Origin: Streptomyces sp. NBC_01116
GTDB taxonomy: Bacteria; Actinomycetota; Actinomycetes; Streptomycetales; Streptomycetaceae
DNA length: 64,000 nucleotides
Assembly: GCF_041435495.1 (NCBI RefSeq)
Contig: NZ_CP108644.1
Coordinates: 8,479,501-8,543,500 of the forward strand
Reading direction: 5' to 3'
In this document: positions 1-8,387 of the stretch, piece after piece
Layout: the number at the start of each line of letters is the position of its first letter
Numbering within the stretch: position 1 is the stretch's first letter
Made by a program: the position numbers and the translations under genes
The notes under the pieces: model-generated
What the model was told of the DNA's origin: nothing
Database searches by the model: none
The model's input: only the letters and a program-made list of their open reading frames with translations

Positions 1-742
1 GGCCGGCGGCGGCCGCCATCGGGTGCACGGCGAACCCGGCCGACCACACGGTCACATCGGCCGGGACGGACCTGCCGTCGGCGGTGATCACCTGTGTCGG
101 CCCGACGGCCGCGACAGCGGTGTGTTCGTGCACGGTGACGCCGAGTCGGTCGAAGGCGCCGCGCAGATGACGGCGCGCCTTCGGGGAGAGCCAGGCGCCC
201 GGCTCGCCGCGGGCCGCGAGCGCGATCGAGAGCCCGGGACGCGACTCGGCGAGCTCGGTCGCGGTCTCGATGCCGGTCAGCCCCTCGCCGACGACCACGA
301 CGGTGCCGCCCCCGCCCAGGCCGGCCAGGCGCTCGCGCAGGCGCAGCGCCGAGGACCGGCCGGCCACGTCGAAGGCGTACTCGGCCGCGCCGGGGACGTC
401 ATGGTGGGCGACGGAGCTGCCGAGCGCGTAGAGAAGGGTGTCGTAGGCGACTTCACCGTCGCCGTCCTCGCCGGTCACGGCGACGGACCTGTGCTCGGGG
501 TCGATGCCGGTGACCCGCGCCAGGCGCAGCCGCACCCCGGTGCCCGCGAACACGTCCGCGAGCTCGCGGGACGCGAGATCCTGGCCGCTCGCGAGCTGGT
601 GGAGCCGCATCCGCTCGACGAAGTCGGGTGCGGCGTTGACGACGGTGATCTCGGTGTCGGCGGGGGAGAGCCGGCGGGCCAGGTTGCCGGCGGCGAAAGC
701 CCCGGCGTAGCCGGCGCCGAGGACGACGATGCGGTGCTTCAT
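1..742 (-). CDS. NAD(P)/FAD-dependent oxidoreductase, type II NADH dehydrogenase-like (3' end beyond window)
   Basis: The gene reads leftward from an ATG at 742 and runs off the window, so only the first 247 residues are visible. They show an N-terminal FAD Rossmann motif GAGYAG (residues 9-14) and a second nucleotide-binding motif VGEGLTG (151-157), the two-dinucleotide layout of the pyridine nucleotide-disulphide oxidoreductase/Ndh-2 family. Such flavoproteins oxidise NADH at the membrane and pass electrons to quinone. No redox CxxC pair is visible between the two motifs, which argues against a disulphide reductase. The C-terminal region that distinguishes Ndh-2 from ferredoxin or carotenoid-type reductases is missing, so the exact substrate is open. 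It diverges from the urease operon and has no evident functional link to it. Confidence 0.8.
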   Translation of the reverse strand, partial: MKHRIVVLGAGYAGAFAAGNLARRLSPADTEITVVNAAPDFVERMRLHQLASGQDLASRELADVFAGTGVRLRLARVTGIDPEHRSVAVTGEDGDGEVAYDTLLYALGSSVAHHDVPGAAEYAFDVAGRSSALRLRERLAGLGGGGTVVVVGEGLTGIETATELAESRPGLSIALAARGEPGAWLSPKARRHLRGAFDRLGVTVHEHTAVAAVGPTQVITADGRSVPADVTVWSAGFAVHPMAAAAG

Positions 743-1266
743 GTCATGGCTCCTGTCTCGTTCGCGTACCCCTTGAACGGGACCGCGCTCCGATTGCTGA
801 CAGGGGCCCTGTGTGAGGCGGGTCACCCGGCGGCCCCATCCCTTCGCCGTCCGGCTCCGAATCACTGGTGAGGGGACCGGACTTCTTGCGAGGGAACAGG
901 TGGGATCGATGACCCGGACACGAGCACTGCTCACCCCTGACCTTCCGCCCCGCTTCGAGACGCCGGACCTTCCGGGGGCACGGACCGGCGACGCCGTCCG
1001 GTCACCACCACGCCCCGCGCGGCACCGGGGAGAACCGCGCGAGGGGGCACCACCGGAACCTTCCGATCGGACCGCTGAGACGCGCTGAGTCCGGTAGCCA
1101 GCCGACCGAATTTTGTACGTTTTGCCCGTATGTAGTGGGTCGTAACCACAAAAAGGGATTTTTTGCCGTGCGCAGAGATTTGCCACGCCGCGAAGAGAAG
1201 GGCTATAAGAGGCATGTGGTTCAGGCGCCGCCGGGAATTCCGGGGAGGCCGCCATGGAGGTTTCCC
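743..1266. promoter_or_regulatory. Divergent intergenic region, Ndh-like gene / urease operon
   Basis: A 524-bp stretch without a convincing gene; the short open frames in it lack a ribosome-binding site and typical codon bias. The last 160 bp before ureA are unusually AT-rich for this genome and include a small GTGG/CCAC inverted repeat (about 1136-1150) followed by runs of A and T. It should hold the urease promoter. GTAAC at 1142 recalls half of a GlnR nitrogen-control box, but the second half does not match well, so this is only a suggestion. Confidence 0.4.
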
Positions 1267-1569
1267 ATGTTTCTTACTCCGTCCGACACGGAGAAATTGC
1301 TACTGAGTGTTGCCGGAATGATCGCCCGCGACCGGCGTGCCCGCGGCGTCCGCCTCAACTACCCGGAGACCGTCGCCCTGCTCGCGTGCTGGGCGATGGA
1401 GCGGGCCCGAGAGGGGGCCTCGGTCAGCGAGCTGATGACGGCGGGCAGGGCGGTGCTCACCCGCGCTGAAGTGCTGGAAGGCGTCCCCGAGATGCTGCAC
1501 GACGTCCAGGTCGAGGCGACCTTCCCGGACGGGCGCAAGCTCGTCACGATCACCTCTCCGATCCCGTGA
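1267..1569 (+). CDS. ureA: Urease gamma subunit
   Basis: The 100-residue product matches the usual length of the small gamma chain of the three-subunit bacterial urease. The N-terminus MFLTPSDTEKLL and the segment RGVRLNYPETVALL are characteristic of UreA. The start was chosen at ATG 1267 because GGAGG at 1256-1260 sits at ideal spacing; the open frame extends farther upstream but without a ribosome-binding site. The stop overlaps the GTG start of ureB by four bases (GTGA), so the two are translationally coupled. The subunit assembles with UreB and UreC into the cytoplasmic nickel urease that hydrolyses urea to ammonia and carbamate. Confidence 0.97.
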   Translation: MFLTPSDTEKLLLSVAGMIARDRRARGVRLNYPETVALLACWAMERAREGASVSELMTAGRAVLTRAEVLEGVPEMLHDVQVEATFPDGRKLVTITSPIP

Positions 1570-1994
1570 TCCCGGGCGAGATCCGGACCGGCTCCGGAGT
1601 GGTGCACATCAATGCCGAAAGCACGGTATTGCCTCTCACTGTGGTGAACGACGGAGACCGGCCCATTCAGGTCGGATCACATCTGCATTTCTCCGACGCG
1701 AATCCGGCACTTTCTTTCGACCGGGCCGCCGCTCGGGGTTATCGGCTCGATATTCCCTCGGGCACGTCGCTGCGCTTCGAACCGGGGGTCGGCGCCGACG
1801 TCAGCCTCGTGGAGCTCCGGGGCCGCCGCCGCGTTCCCGGCATCGTGCTGCCGGAGACCCGCACTCTCGAACCCGACCCCGCACCCACCCCCGAACCCGC
1901 ACCCACACCCGAACCCGCACCCACACCCGAACCCGCACCCACCCCCGAAGCCGAACCCGCCCTCACCCCCGCGCTTCGAACGGAGGACCTGTGA
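1566..1994 (+). CDS. ureB: Urease beta subunit with Pro/Glu-rich C-terminal tail
   Basis: The 142-residue protein begins MIPGEI at a GTG overlapping the ureA stop. Residues 1-100 form the compact urease beta domain (for example VGSHLHFSDANPAL, then RGYRLDIPSGTSLRFEPG). From about residue 103 a low-complexity tail of repeated PAPTPE units (four copies) runs to about residue 128, ending in ALRTEDL. The core normally ends near residue 100-105, so the tail is an addition. It should be disordered and exposed at the surface of the enzyme; a role cannot be read from sequence. It ends one base before the ureC start. Confidence 0.95.
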   Translation: MIPGEIRTGSGVVHINAESTVLPLTVVNDGDRPIQVGSHLHFSDANPALSFDRAAARGYRLDIPSGTSLRFEPGVGADVSLVELRGRRRVPGIVLPETRTLEPDPAPTPEPAPTPEPAPTPEPAPTPEAEPALTPALRTEDL

Positions 1995-1995
1995 C

Positions 1996-3699
1996 ATGGC
2001 CCAGCTGACCCGCGCCGCCTACGCCTCGCTCTACGGCCCCACCACCGGGGACCGGATCCGCCTCGCCGACACCGACCTGTGGATCGAGGTCGAGGAGGAC
2101 CGGTGCTTCGGCGGCGACGAGGCCGTCTTCGGGGGCGGCAAGTCCATCCGCGAGTCGATGGCGCAGGCCACCGCGTCCCGGGCCGAGGGTGCGCCCGACC
2201 TGGTCATCACCAACGCGGTCGTCCTGGACCACTGGGGCGTCGTCAAGACCGACATCGGCGTCCGCGACGGGCGGATCGTCGCCCTCGGCCGCTCCGGCAA
2301 CCCCGACATCAGCGACGGCGTCCATCCGGACCTGGTGATCGGCCCCGGCACCGACGTGATCTCCGGCGAGGGGCGCATCCTCACGGCCGGAGCCGTCGAC
2401 ACCCACGTCCACTTCCTGATGCCCGAGACCCTCCACGAGGCGCTCGCCACCGGCACCACCACCGTCATCGGGGGCGGCACCGGCGCCACCGAGGGCTCCA
2501 AGGCCACCACCGTCACCCCCGGCGCCTGGAACCTCGCCATGATGCACCGGTCCCTGGACCGCGTCCCGCTCAACGTCATGCTGTTCGGCAAGGGCTCCAC
2601 CGTCGGCGAGGAAGCCCTGCGCGAGGCGGCCCTCAGCGGCGCCGGCGGCTACAAGGTCCACGAGGACTGGGGCGCCACCCCGGCCGCGATCGACGCCGCG
2701 CTGCGGGCGGCGGACGCCTACGGCCTCCAGGTGGCGCTGCACGCGGACAGCCTCAACGAGGTCGGCTACGTCGAGGGCACCCTCGGCGCCATCGCCGGAC
2801 GCGGCATCCACGTCTTCCACGCGGAGGGCGCGGGCGGCGGCCACGCTCCCGACATCATCACCATGGCCTCCCACCCGAACATCCTCCCGGCGTCCACCAA
2901 CCCGACGCTCCCGCACACCGTCAACACCGTCGCCGAACACCTCGACATGCTGATGGTGTGCCACCACCTCAACCCCCGGGTCCCCGAGGACCTCGCGTTC
3001 GCCGAGTCCCGGATCCGGGCCACCACCATCGCCGCCGAGGACGTGCTGCACGACCTCGGCGCACTCTCCATCACCTCCTCCGACGCCCAGGCGATGGGCC
3101 GCATCGGCGAGGTCGTCTGCCGCACCTGGCAGGTCGCCCACGTCATGAAGCAGCGCTTCGGCGACCGCGGCAGCGAACTGCCCGCCGACAACGAGCGGGC
3201 GCGCCGCTACGTCGCCAAGTACACGATCTGCCCGGCCGTCGCCCACGGCATCGACCACGTCGTCGGCTCCGTGGAGCCCGGAAAGCTCGCCGACCTGGTG
3301 CTCTGGGATCCCGCCTTCTTCGGGATCCGGCCCGCCGCCGTCATCAAGGGCGGCATGGCCGTGTACGCGCCCCTGGGCGACGCGGGCGCGGCGATCCCCA
3401 CCACCCAGCCGGTCCTCCTGCGCGCCACCGCCGCCGCCGACGCCGCGCCCCACCTCTCGGTCACCTTCGTCTCCCCGCTGGCACTGGCCGACGGACTGGC
3501 TGAACGGCTCGGCCTCGTTAGGGAGTTGGTCGCCGTGAGGCCCACCAGGCACCTCACGAAGGCGGACCTGCCGAACAACACGGCGCTCCCGGACATCGAC
3601 GTGGACCCGGAGACCTTCGCCATCCGCATCGACGGGGAGCTCGTCGAGCCCGCCCCCGCCGCCGAACTGCCGCTGGCCCAGCGGTACAGCATGTTCTGA
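1996..3699 (+). CDS. ureC: Urease alpha (catalytic) subunit
   Basis: The 567-residue product has the full length of UreC. The di-nickel ligands are in place: H137 and H139 in DTHVHF, the carbamylated lysine K220 in GYKVHEDWG, H249 in ALHADS, H275 in HVFHAEG, and D363 in SSDAQAMGR. The mobile flap carries the C322-H323 pair of MVCHHLN that closes over urea. Hydrolysis of urea gives two ammonia and CO2, supplying nitrogen and raising pH. It is the third gene of ureABCFGD and its TGA overlaps the ureF ATG by one base (TGATG). All catalytic residues are conserved, so an active enzyme is expected when nickel insertion works. Confidence 0.98.
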   Translation: MAQLTRAAYASLYGPTTGDRIRLADTDLWIEVEEDRCFGGDEAVFGGGKSIRESMAQATASRAEGAPDLVITNAVVLDHWGVVKTDIGVRDGRIVALGRSGNPDISDGVHPDLVIGPGTDVISGEGRILTAGAVDTHVHFLMPETLHEALATGTTTVIGGGTGATEGSKATTVTPGAWNLAMMHRSLDRVPLNVMLFGKGSTVGEEALREAALSGAGGYKVHEDWGATPAAIDAALRAADAYGLQVALHADSLNEVGYVEGTLGAIAGRGIHVFHAEGAGGGHAPDIITMASHPNILPASTNPTLPHTVNTVAEHLDMLMVCHHLNPRVPEDLAFAESRIRATTIAAEDVLHDLGALSITSSDAQAMGRIGEVVCRTWQVAHVMKQRFGDRGSELPADNERARRYVAKYTICPAVAHGIDHVVGSVEPGKLADLVLWDPAFFGIRPAAVIKGGMAVYAPLGDAGAAIPTTQPVLLRATAAADAAPHLSVTFVSPLALADGLAERLGLVRELVAVRPTRHLTKADLPNNTALPDIDVDPETFAIRIDGELVEPAPAAELPLAQRYSMF

Positions 3700-4364
3700 T
3701 GGCGCTGCTCGCCCCCTACCTCCTCGCCGACGGGCGGCTCCCGGTCGGCGCCCACACCTACAGCGCCGGCCTCGAACCGGCCGTCGCGGCGGGCCTCACG
3801 CGCGCGCAGATTCCCGCCCTGCTCAGGGCCCGCCTGCACACCAGCGTCGTCACCGAAGCGGCCGCCGCCGTACTCGCCCTGCGGGCGGCCCTGCGCGATC
3901 CGGTGGACTACGCGCCCGTGCAGGAGGCGCTCGCCGCCCGGACGCCGACGGCGCCGCTGCGCGAGGCGTCCGCCGCACTGGGCCGGGGCGTACACCGCCT
4001 CGCCCGCCGGCTGGCCCCGGACCATCCCGCGGTCACCGCCCTGACCCGGCTCCACCCGCGCCCCCTGCGGCCGGTCACCCTCGGGGCGCTCGGGGCCGTC
4101 GTGGGGGTGGGGGAGGAGGCGCTGGTCCACGGCGTCGTCTACGACGAACTGCAGACCATCGCCTCCGCCGCGCTCAAGCTGCTGCCCGGCGACCCCCTCG
4201 ACTCGGTCGCGTGGATCATCGCCGCCGAGGCGGACGCCGCGGCCACCGTCAGCGAGGCGCTGGCCGTACGCACCCCCGCCGAACTCCCCGCCCGAACACC
4301 ACCGCTCACCGAGCAGTGGGCACTCGAACACGACCGACGCGAACGGAGACTCTTCCTTGCCTGA
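3699..4364 (+). CDS. ureF: Urease accessory protein UreF
   Basis: The 221-residue, mostly helical alanine/leucine-rich protein has the UreF pattern: an N-terminal segment LLADGRLPVGAHTYSAGLE and a C-terminal half rich in helices. UreF binds UreD and the UreC-containing apoenzyme and acts on the GTPase UreG during nickel delivery. The start codon overlaps the ureC stop, and the 3' end overlaps ureG by eight bases, so expression is tightly coupled. The protein is slightly shorter than enterobacterial UreF, as is common in actinobacteria. Confidence 0.93.
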   Translation: MALLAPYLLADGRLPVGAHTYSAGLEPAVAAGLTRAQIPALLRARLHTSVVTEAAAAVLALRAALRDPVDYAPVQEALAARTPTAPLREASAALGRGVHRLARRLAPDHPAVTALTRLHPRPLRPVTLGALGAVVGVGEEALVHGVVYDELQTIASAALKLLPGDPLDSVAWIIAAEADAAATVSEALAVRTPAELPARTPPLTEQWALEHDRRERRLFLA

Positions 4365-5106
4365 CAACGCATCCGCCCAGCCCGCCCAGCCCGCCCAGGG
4401 CCCCAACGAGCACTACCACCAGCCGCTCAACCAGCCGCGCGCCCTGCGCATCGGCGTCGCCGGCCCCGTCGGCACCGGCAAGAGCTCCATCCTCGCCACC
4501 CTCTGCCGCCAACTGGCCGGCGAGCTCTCCATGGCCGTCGTCACCAACGACATCTACACCGACGAGGACGCCCGCTTCCTCCGCTCGGCCGGCGTCCTGC
4601 CCACCGAGCGCATCCGCGCCGTCGAGACCGGAGCCTGCCCCCACACCGCGATCCGCGACGACGTGAGCGCCAACCTCGACGCGGTCGAGGACCTGGAGGA
4701 GGCCTACGGGCCTCTGGACCTGGTGCTCATCGAAAGCGGGGGCGACAACCTCACCGCCACGTTCAGCCCCGCCCTCGCCGACGCACAGCTCTTCAGCATC
4801 GACGTCGCCGGCGGCGGGGACGTCGCCCGCAAGGGCGGCCCAGGCATCACCGGCGCGGATCTCCTCGTCATCAACAAGACCGACCTGGCACCCCATGTGG
4901 AGGTCGACGTGGCCGCGATGGTCGCCGACGCCGAACGGGCCCGCGACGGTCTTCCCGTCCTCGCGCTGTCCAAGCACGACCCGGAATCCATCGCCCACCT
5001 GGCCGACTGGGTGCGCGCCGTGCTGGTACGCCACCGCTCCGGCACCCACGTCCCGACCGACCCCGGCCCGATGGCGCCCCACAGCCACAGCCACGACGGC
5101 TCGTGA
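4357..5106 (+). CDS. ureG: Urease accessory GTPase UreG
   Basis: The 249-residue SIMIBI-class GTPase has a P-loop GPVGTGKSS (residues 36-44), the nickel-binding CPH motif (94-96, in ETGACPH) and the guanine-specificity motif NKTD. It couples GTP hydrolysis to nickel insertion into UreC with UreF and UreD. The start is a TTG at 4357 inside the end of ureF. About 28 residues precede the conserved core and are rich in Ala, Pro, Gln and Asn; the end is a short His-rich tail (HSHSHDGS). The terminal histidines could bind metal, a job usually done by the missing UreE, but that is inference. Confidence 0.96.
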   Translation: MPDNASAQPAQPAQGPNEHYHQPLNQPRALRIGVAGPVGTGKSSILATLCRQLAGELSMAVVTNDIYTDEDARFLRSAGVLPTERIRAVETGACPHTAIRDDVSANLDAVEDLEEAYGPLDLVLIESGGDNLTATFSPALADAQLFSIDVAGGGDVARKGGPGITGADLLVINKTDLAPHVEVDVAAMVADAERARDGLPVLALSKHDPESIAHLADWVRAVLVRHRSGTHVPTDPGPMAPHSHSHDGS

Positions 5107-5870
5107 CCGGCCCGCCCGCGCCCGCCGTCCACCCGGCCGAGCCCGACGACCCCACGGTCGTCGCCGTCGAGCGCGACGCCTCCGGCAGGCACCTCGCCCG
5201 CGAGCTGTCTCCCGGCGCGTTCCTCGCCCCCCGCCCCCTGCTGCCGTGCGAGGACCGCCTGCGGATCGCCCTCGTCGGCACCCGGGCGGGCCTGCTGGCC
5301 GGCGATGACCTCCGGCTGCACGTCTCGGTCGGCCCGGGGGCCCGCCTCGAACTGGTCGAACCCTCCGGTCTGGTGGCGTACGACCACCGGGGCGGCAGAT
5401 CGGCGTGGCGGGCCAGGATCGACATCGCCGCGGGAGGCCGGCTGGACTGGGACGGGAAGCCGTTCGTGGTCGCGCACGGAGCGTGGGTCGACCGCACGAT
5501 GGAGGTGGCGCTCGCGCCCGGTGCCCGGATGCTGTGGCGCGACACCCTCGTCCTGGGCCGCTCCGGTGAACGCGGCGGCCACGTCCGGGCCAGGACCCGG
5601 GCCGTGCACGACGACCGGGAACTGCTGGTCGAGGACCTCGACCTGACCGATCCGGAGACACGCGAACTCCCCGGGGTCCTCGGCCCCAACCGGATCATCG
5701 GCTCCGTCACCGCCCTCGGCGCACGCCCACCCGGACCGCCCCACCCCTACCGGACGGACTTCGCCGGCCCCGGGGCCCAGGTGCGACTGCTGGACACCGA
5801 GGCTCCGGCGCTGGAAGCGGAGCTGTCGGCGCTGTGGGAGCACTGGCGGACCGGGAACGCGGGCGAGTGA
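5103..5870 (+). CDS. ureD: Urease accessory protein UreD/UreH
   Basis: The 255-residue protein is the last gene of the operon, starting at a GTG that overlaps the ureG stop (GTGA). UreD is the scaffold that docks on apo-urease and, with UreF and UreG, forms the channel through which nickel passes. Recognisable segments include PCEDRLRIALVG, PGARLELVEPSG and DWDGKPFVVAHGA, the beta-rich core of the family. Actinobacterial UreD is divergent, so the assignment rests on both sequence and position at the end of ureABCFGD. No ureE and no nickel transporter gene lie nearby. Confidence 0.9.
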   Translation: MTGPPAPAVHPAEPDDPTVVAVERDASGRHLARELSPGAFLAPRPLLPCEDRLRIALVGTRAGLLAGDDLRLHVSVGPGARLELVEPSGLVAYDHRGGRSAWRARIDIAAGGRLDWDGKPFVVAHGAWVDRTMEVALAPGARMLWRDTLVLGRSGERGGHVRARTRAVHDDRELLVEDLDLTDPETRELPGVLGPNRIIGSVTALGARPPGPPHPYRTDFAGPGAQVRLLDTEAPALEAELSALWEHWRTGNAGE

Positions 5871-5876
5871 CGCTGA

Positions 5877-7073
5877 TCAGGGGCGTCCCCACACCGTGAA
5901 GGGGTTGGGCGTCGCCCCTGTCCAGCGATGCAGCACCGCGCGTCCGGTCTGCAGCGTGGTTCCTCCGGAGTCGGCCGTGCCCGCCTCGGCCACGTAGAAC
6001 CTGCCGTCGTCGAGCGAGACCAGACCGTACTGGCCGCCCGACTCGAAGCCGTACACGCCGGACGGCTCGTGGTGCAGCCCGCGGGGCAGGAGGGAGAGGA
6101 TACGGCCGGACTCGGGGCGCGGCTGTCCCTTCACCTCTCCCCGGCGGGCGGGCTCCGAGCCGTCCACCACGTAGAGCGAGTAGTGGGGAAAGGCGGTCTT
6201 CCTGCCCTTGTACACGGCCATCAGCCAGTTGCCGCTGTGCCGGTCGTACTCCAGATTCTGGACGCCGTACGTGGTGTTGCCGGTGTAGGCGAAGAACGTG
6301 CCGTCGGGGGAGGCGGGGCCGCTTGTGTGGTGAGCGCCTTCGACGAGCGGCCTCTCGTACCTTCTCCAGTCGCGCACGTCGTACTGGAGCAGCACCTGGT
6401 GGTCGTTGTCGGTGCGGGCGGTGTTGGAGTAGACGCCGTACGCGACGGTGAGCCGGACGCCGCCCCGGTGGTCCAGGTCGGGGCCGAAGGCGACCCCGTC
6501 GATGCCGCTGCAGCCGTAGCGGTGGTCGGGGGTAGTGCCGGTGTTCCCGTCGAAGACCCCGTCGCCGTTCATATCGGCGGTGTAGTCCCGAACGACCTCC
6601 CGGAGATGGACGGTCGAGACCACATCGGTGGTCCGGGCGTCCATGTTCATCCGGGTGATGCGGGCTCCGTCGAAGATCGCGACGTAGAACGCCTCCGCGG
6701 CCTTGTACTCCAGGGAGCCGTAGACCCGGCCGTCGCCGGTGTTGACGTCCAGATCGCCCAGGTGCCCGGTGAAGCCGGTGACCGAGCCGATCGCTCTGCC
6801 CGACAGGTCGGTCTTCACCAGCAGATCGGTGAAGGAGAAGTACATGTGGCCCTTGCGGCGGTCGATGGCTGTGCCCTGGAGATGCCCGGACGACCAGGCC
6901 CCGCCGTCGACGGAAGCGGGCAGTGAGCGGGACGGCGACGGCGACGGGGACGGGGACGGGGACGGGGACGGTGTTCGGGCATGTGCCGAGCCTCCGCCCA
7001 CCGCCAGGAGCGCCGACGCGACGACGATCGACAGGAACAGGGCGGCGAGGCGCACCGGTGCTCGGCTTCGCAT
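5877..7073 (-). CDS. Secreted protein of unknown function, propeller-like
   Basis: The 398-residue product has a Sec signal peptide (positively charged N-terminus, hydrophobic core about residues 8-25, cleavage near SAHA-RT) followed by a run of Pro-Ser pairs that may tether or extend it. The remainder is rich in short beta-strand-like segments with repeated GxVYG/VYGFESG patterns, consistent with a beta-propeller. An acidic loop DMNGDGVFDGN resembles a calcium-binding loop. No catalytic motif is recognised. GGAGG precedes the ATG. The gene lies 57 bp after the sugar ABC permease on the same strand, so it may be the last gene of that transporter operon and act outside the cell on its substrate; this is inference from position. 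Confidence 0.7.
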   Translation of the reverse strand: MRSRAPVRLAALFLSIVVASALLAVGGGSAHARTPSPSPSPSPSPSPSRSLPASVDGGAWSSGHLQGTAIDRRKGHMYFSFTDLLVKTDLSGRAIGSVTGFTGHLGDLDVNTGDGRVYGSLEYKAAEAFYVAIFDGARITRMNMDARTTDVVSTVHLREVVRDYTADMNGDGVFDGNTGTTPDHRYGCSGIDGVAFGPDLDHRGGVRLTVAYGVYSNTARTDNDHQVLLQYDVRDWRRYERPLVEGAHHTSGPASPDGTFFAYTGNTTYGVQNLEYDRHSGNWLMAVYKGRKTAFPHYSLYVVDGSEPARRGEVKGQPRPESGRILSLLPRGLHHEPSGVYGFESGGQYGLVSLDDGRFYVAEAGTADSGGTTLQTGRAVLHRWTGATPNPFTVWGRP

Positions 7074-7130
7074 GGATCCTCCGGGATCGTGGTCCTGGGA
7101 TGTGCGGCGTCGGTGGAGACGAGCGAGGAC

Positions 7131-8387
7131 TCAGGCCCTGCCGTGGGAGACCCGTGAACGCCGGGCCACGGCATCCAACGACACCGCCAGCAGCAGTACC
7201 CCGCCGGTCACTATGAAGCGGTACGCGGAGTCGAGGTTCAGCAGCGTGAGCCCACTGGAGATGGACTGGATCACCAGCACACCGAGCAGCGCGGCGAACG
7301 CGGTGCCCCGGCCGCCGAACAGACTGGTGCCGCCGATGACGGCCGCCGCGATGGCGTTGAGGTTGACGTCACCGCCGCCGCTGCTCTGGTTGGCAGCCGC
7401 GAGCCGTGAGGCGGAGAGGACGCCGCCGACACAGGCGAGCGTCGTGCACAGCACGAACGCGGTGGTGAGGACGGCCTTCACGTTCACGCCCGCACGCCGC
7501 GCGGCCTCCATGTTGCCGCCGACCGCGTACATCGACTTGCCGAACGAGGTGCGGGACAGGACGTAGTGCAGCGCCAGCACCAGGGCGAGGAAGAACACGA
7601 ACATCCAGCCGACCCCCCGGTCCCGGTCGAGGTACCAGACCGCCGCGCCGAGACCGGCCAGCAGCGCCAGACTCCGTCCGGCGAGCAGGCGCCGCGAGGA
7701 GGCGGTGAGCCCCGCCCGACGGCGCTCCGCCGCACGGGCGGCACCGGTCGCGTACAGCGCCGCCGCGCCCGCGACGACCAGCGTGTACGCCAACCAGGCC
7801 GGCAGGAAGTGGAGTTGGGCGAAGGCCACCAGACCCGAGTCGAAGGGCAGGTTGATCGACCCCTTGGGCCCGAGTATCCACAGCTGCACGCCGAGGAAGC
7901 CGAGGAGGCCGCCGAGGGTGATGACGAAGCTGGGCACCCCGATCCGGTTGTGGACCTGGGCGTAGAACCACCCGATCAGACCCGCGAGAGCCAGGGAGAC
8001 GGTGACGGCGAGCCAGGCCGGCAGCCCCCGGTCCACGAAGAGGACCGCCAGTACGGCAGCGCCGAGGCCGCTGATCGAGCCGACCGACAGATCGATCTGG
8101 CCGACGAGGAGGACGCAGACCACTCCGAGGGCGATGATGCCGACCGGCACGCTTTCGAGGGCGAGGTTCGTGAGGTTCGCGCTCGACAGGAAGACGGGGT
8201 TGAGGATCTGCATCACGACCCAGATCACGACCAGCCCGGCGAGGACGGGCGCGAGGCCGAGGTCGCCGCCGCGCAGCCGGACGGACAGCGCCCGCAGGCG
8301 GTCGCGCGGACGGGCGGACCGCGACGGCGGCTTGAGGGGCTCACCCCGGGGGAGCTCCGGGCTCGTGACAGCGGCCGGTTCCGTCAT
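7131..8387 (-). CDS. CUT2-family sugar ABC transporter permease
   Basis: The 418-residue integral membrane protein has about ten hydrophobic segments and the ribose/xylose permease signatures GQIDLSVGS, NRIGVPSFVITLG and AAAVIGGTSLFGGRGT. The larger size and the long insert between segments (around GAARAAERRRAG) fit the XylH rather than RbsC subgroup. It forms the membrane channel for the sugar delivered by the lipoprotein encoded at 9331-10410. The ATG at 8387 overlaps the stop of the ATPase gene (ATGA), so I take this start although the frame remains open upstream. The sugar is not identifiable from sequence; xylose-like pentoses or polyols are possible. Confidence 0.9.
   Translation of the reverse strand: MTEPAAVTSPELPRGEPLKPPSRSARPRDRLRALSVRLRGGDLGLAPVLAGLVVIWVVMQILNPVFLSSANLTNLALESVPVGIIALGVVCVLLVGQIDLSVGSISGLGAAVLAVLFVDRGLPAWLAVTVSLALAGLIGWFYAQVHNRIGVPSFVITLGGLLGFLGVQLWILGPKGSINLPFDSGLVAFAQLHFLPAWLAYTLVVAGAAALYATGAARAAERRRAGLTASSRRLLAGRSLALLAGLGAAVWYLDRDRGVGWMFVFFLALVLALHYVLSRTSFGKSMYAVGGNMEAARRAGVNVKAVLTTAFVLCTTLACVGGVLSASRLAAANQSSGGGDVNLNAIAAAVIGGTSLFGGRGTAFAALLGVLVIQSISSGLTLLNLDSAYRFIVTGGVLLLAVSLDAVARRSRVSHGRA

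Noticed and set aside
813..1088. Small plus-strand frame between the Ndh-like gene and urease
   Set aside because: No ribosome-binding site, Arg/Pro-rich translation, lies in the divergent promoter region.
1142..1157. GlnR box upstream of ureA
   Set aside because: Only the GTAAC half matches; the second half-site is absent, so it is not called as a separate feature.
1963..3552. Long antisense open frame across ureC
   Set aside because: It is the GC-frame shadow of a gene with all urease catalytic residues; the antisense product is low-complexity Gly/Asp/Val with no start signal.
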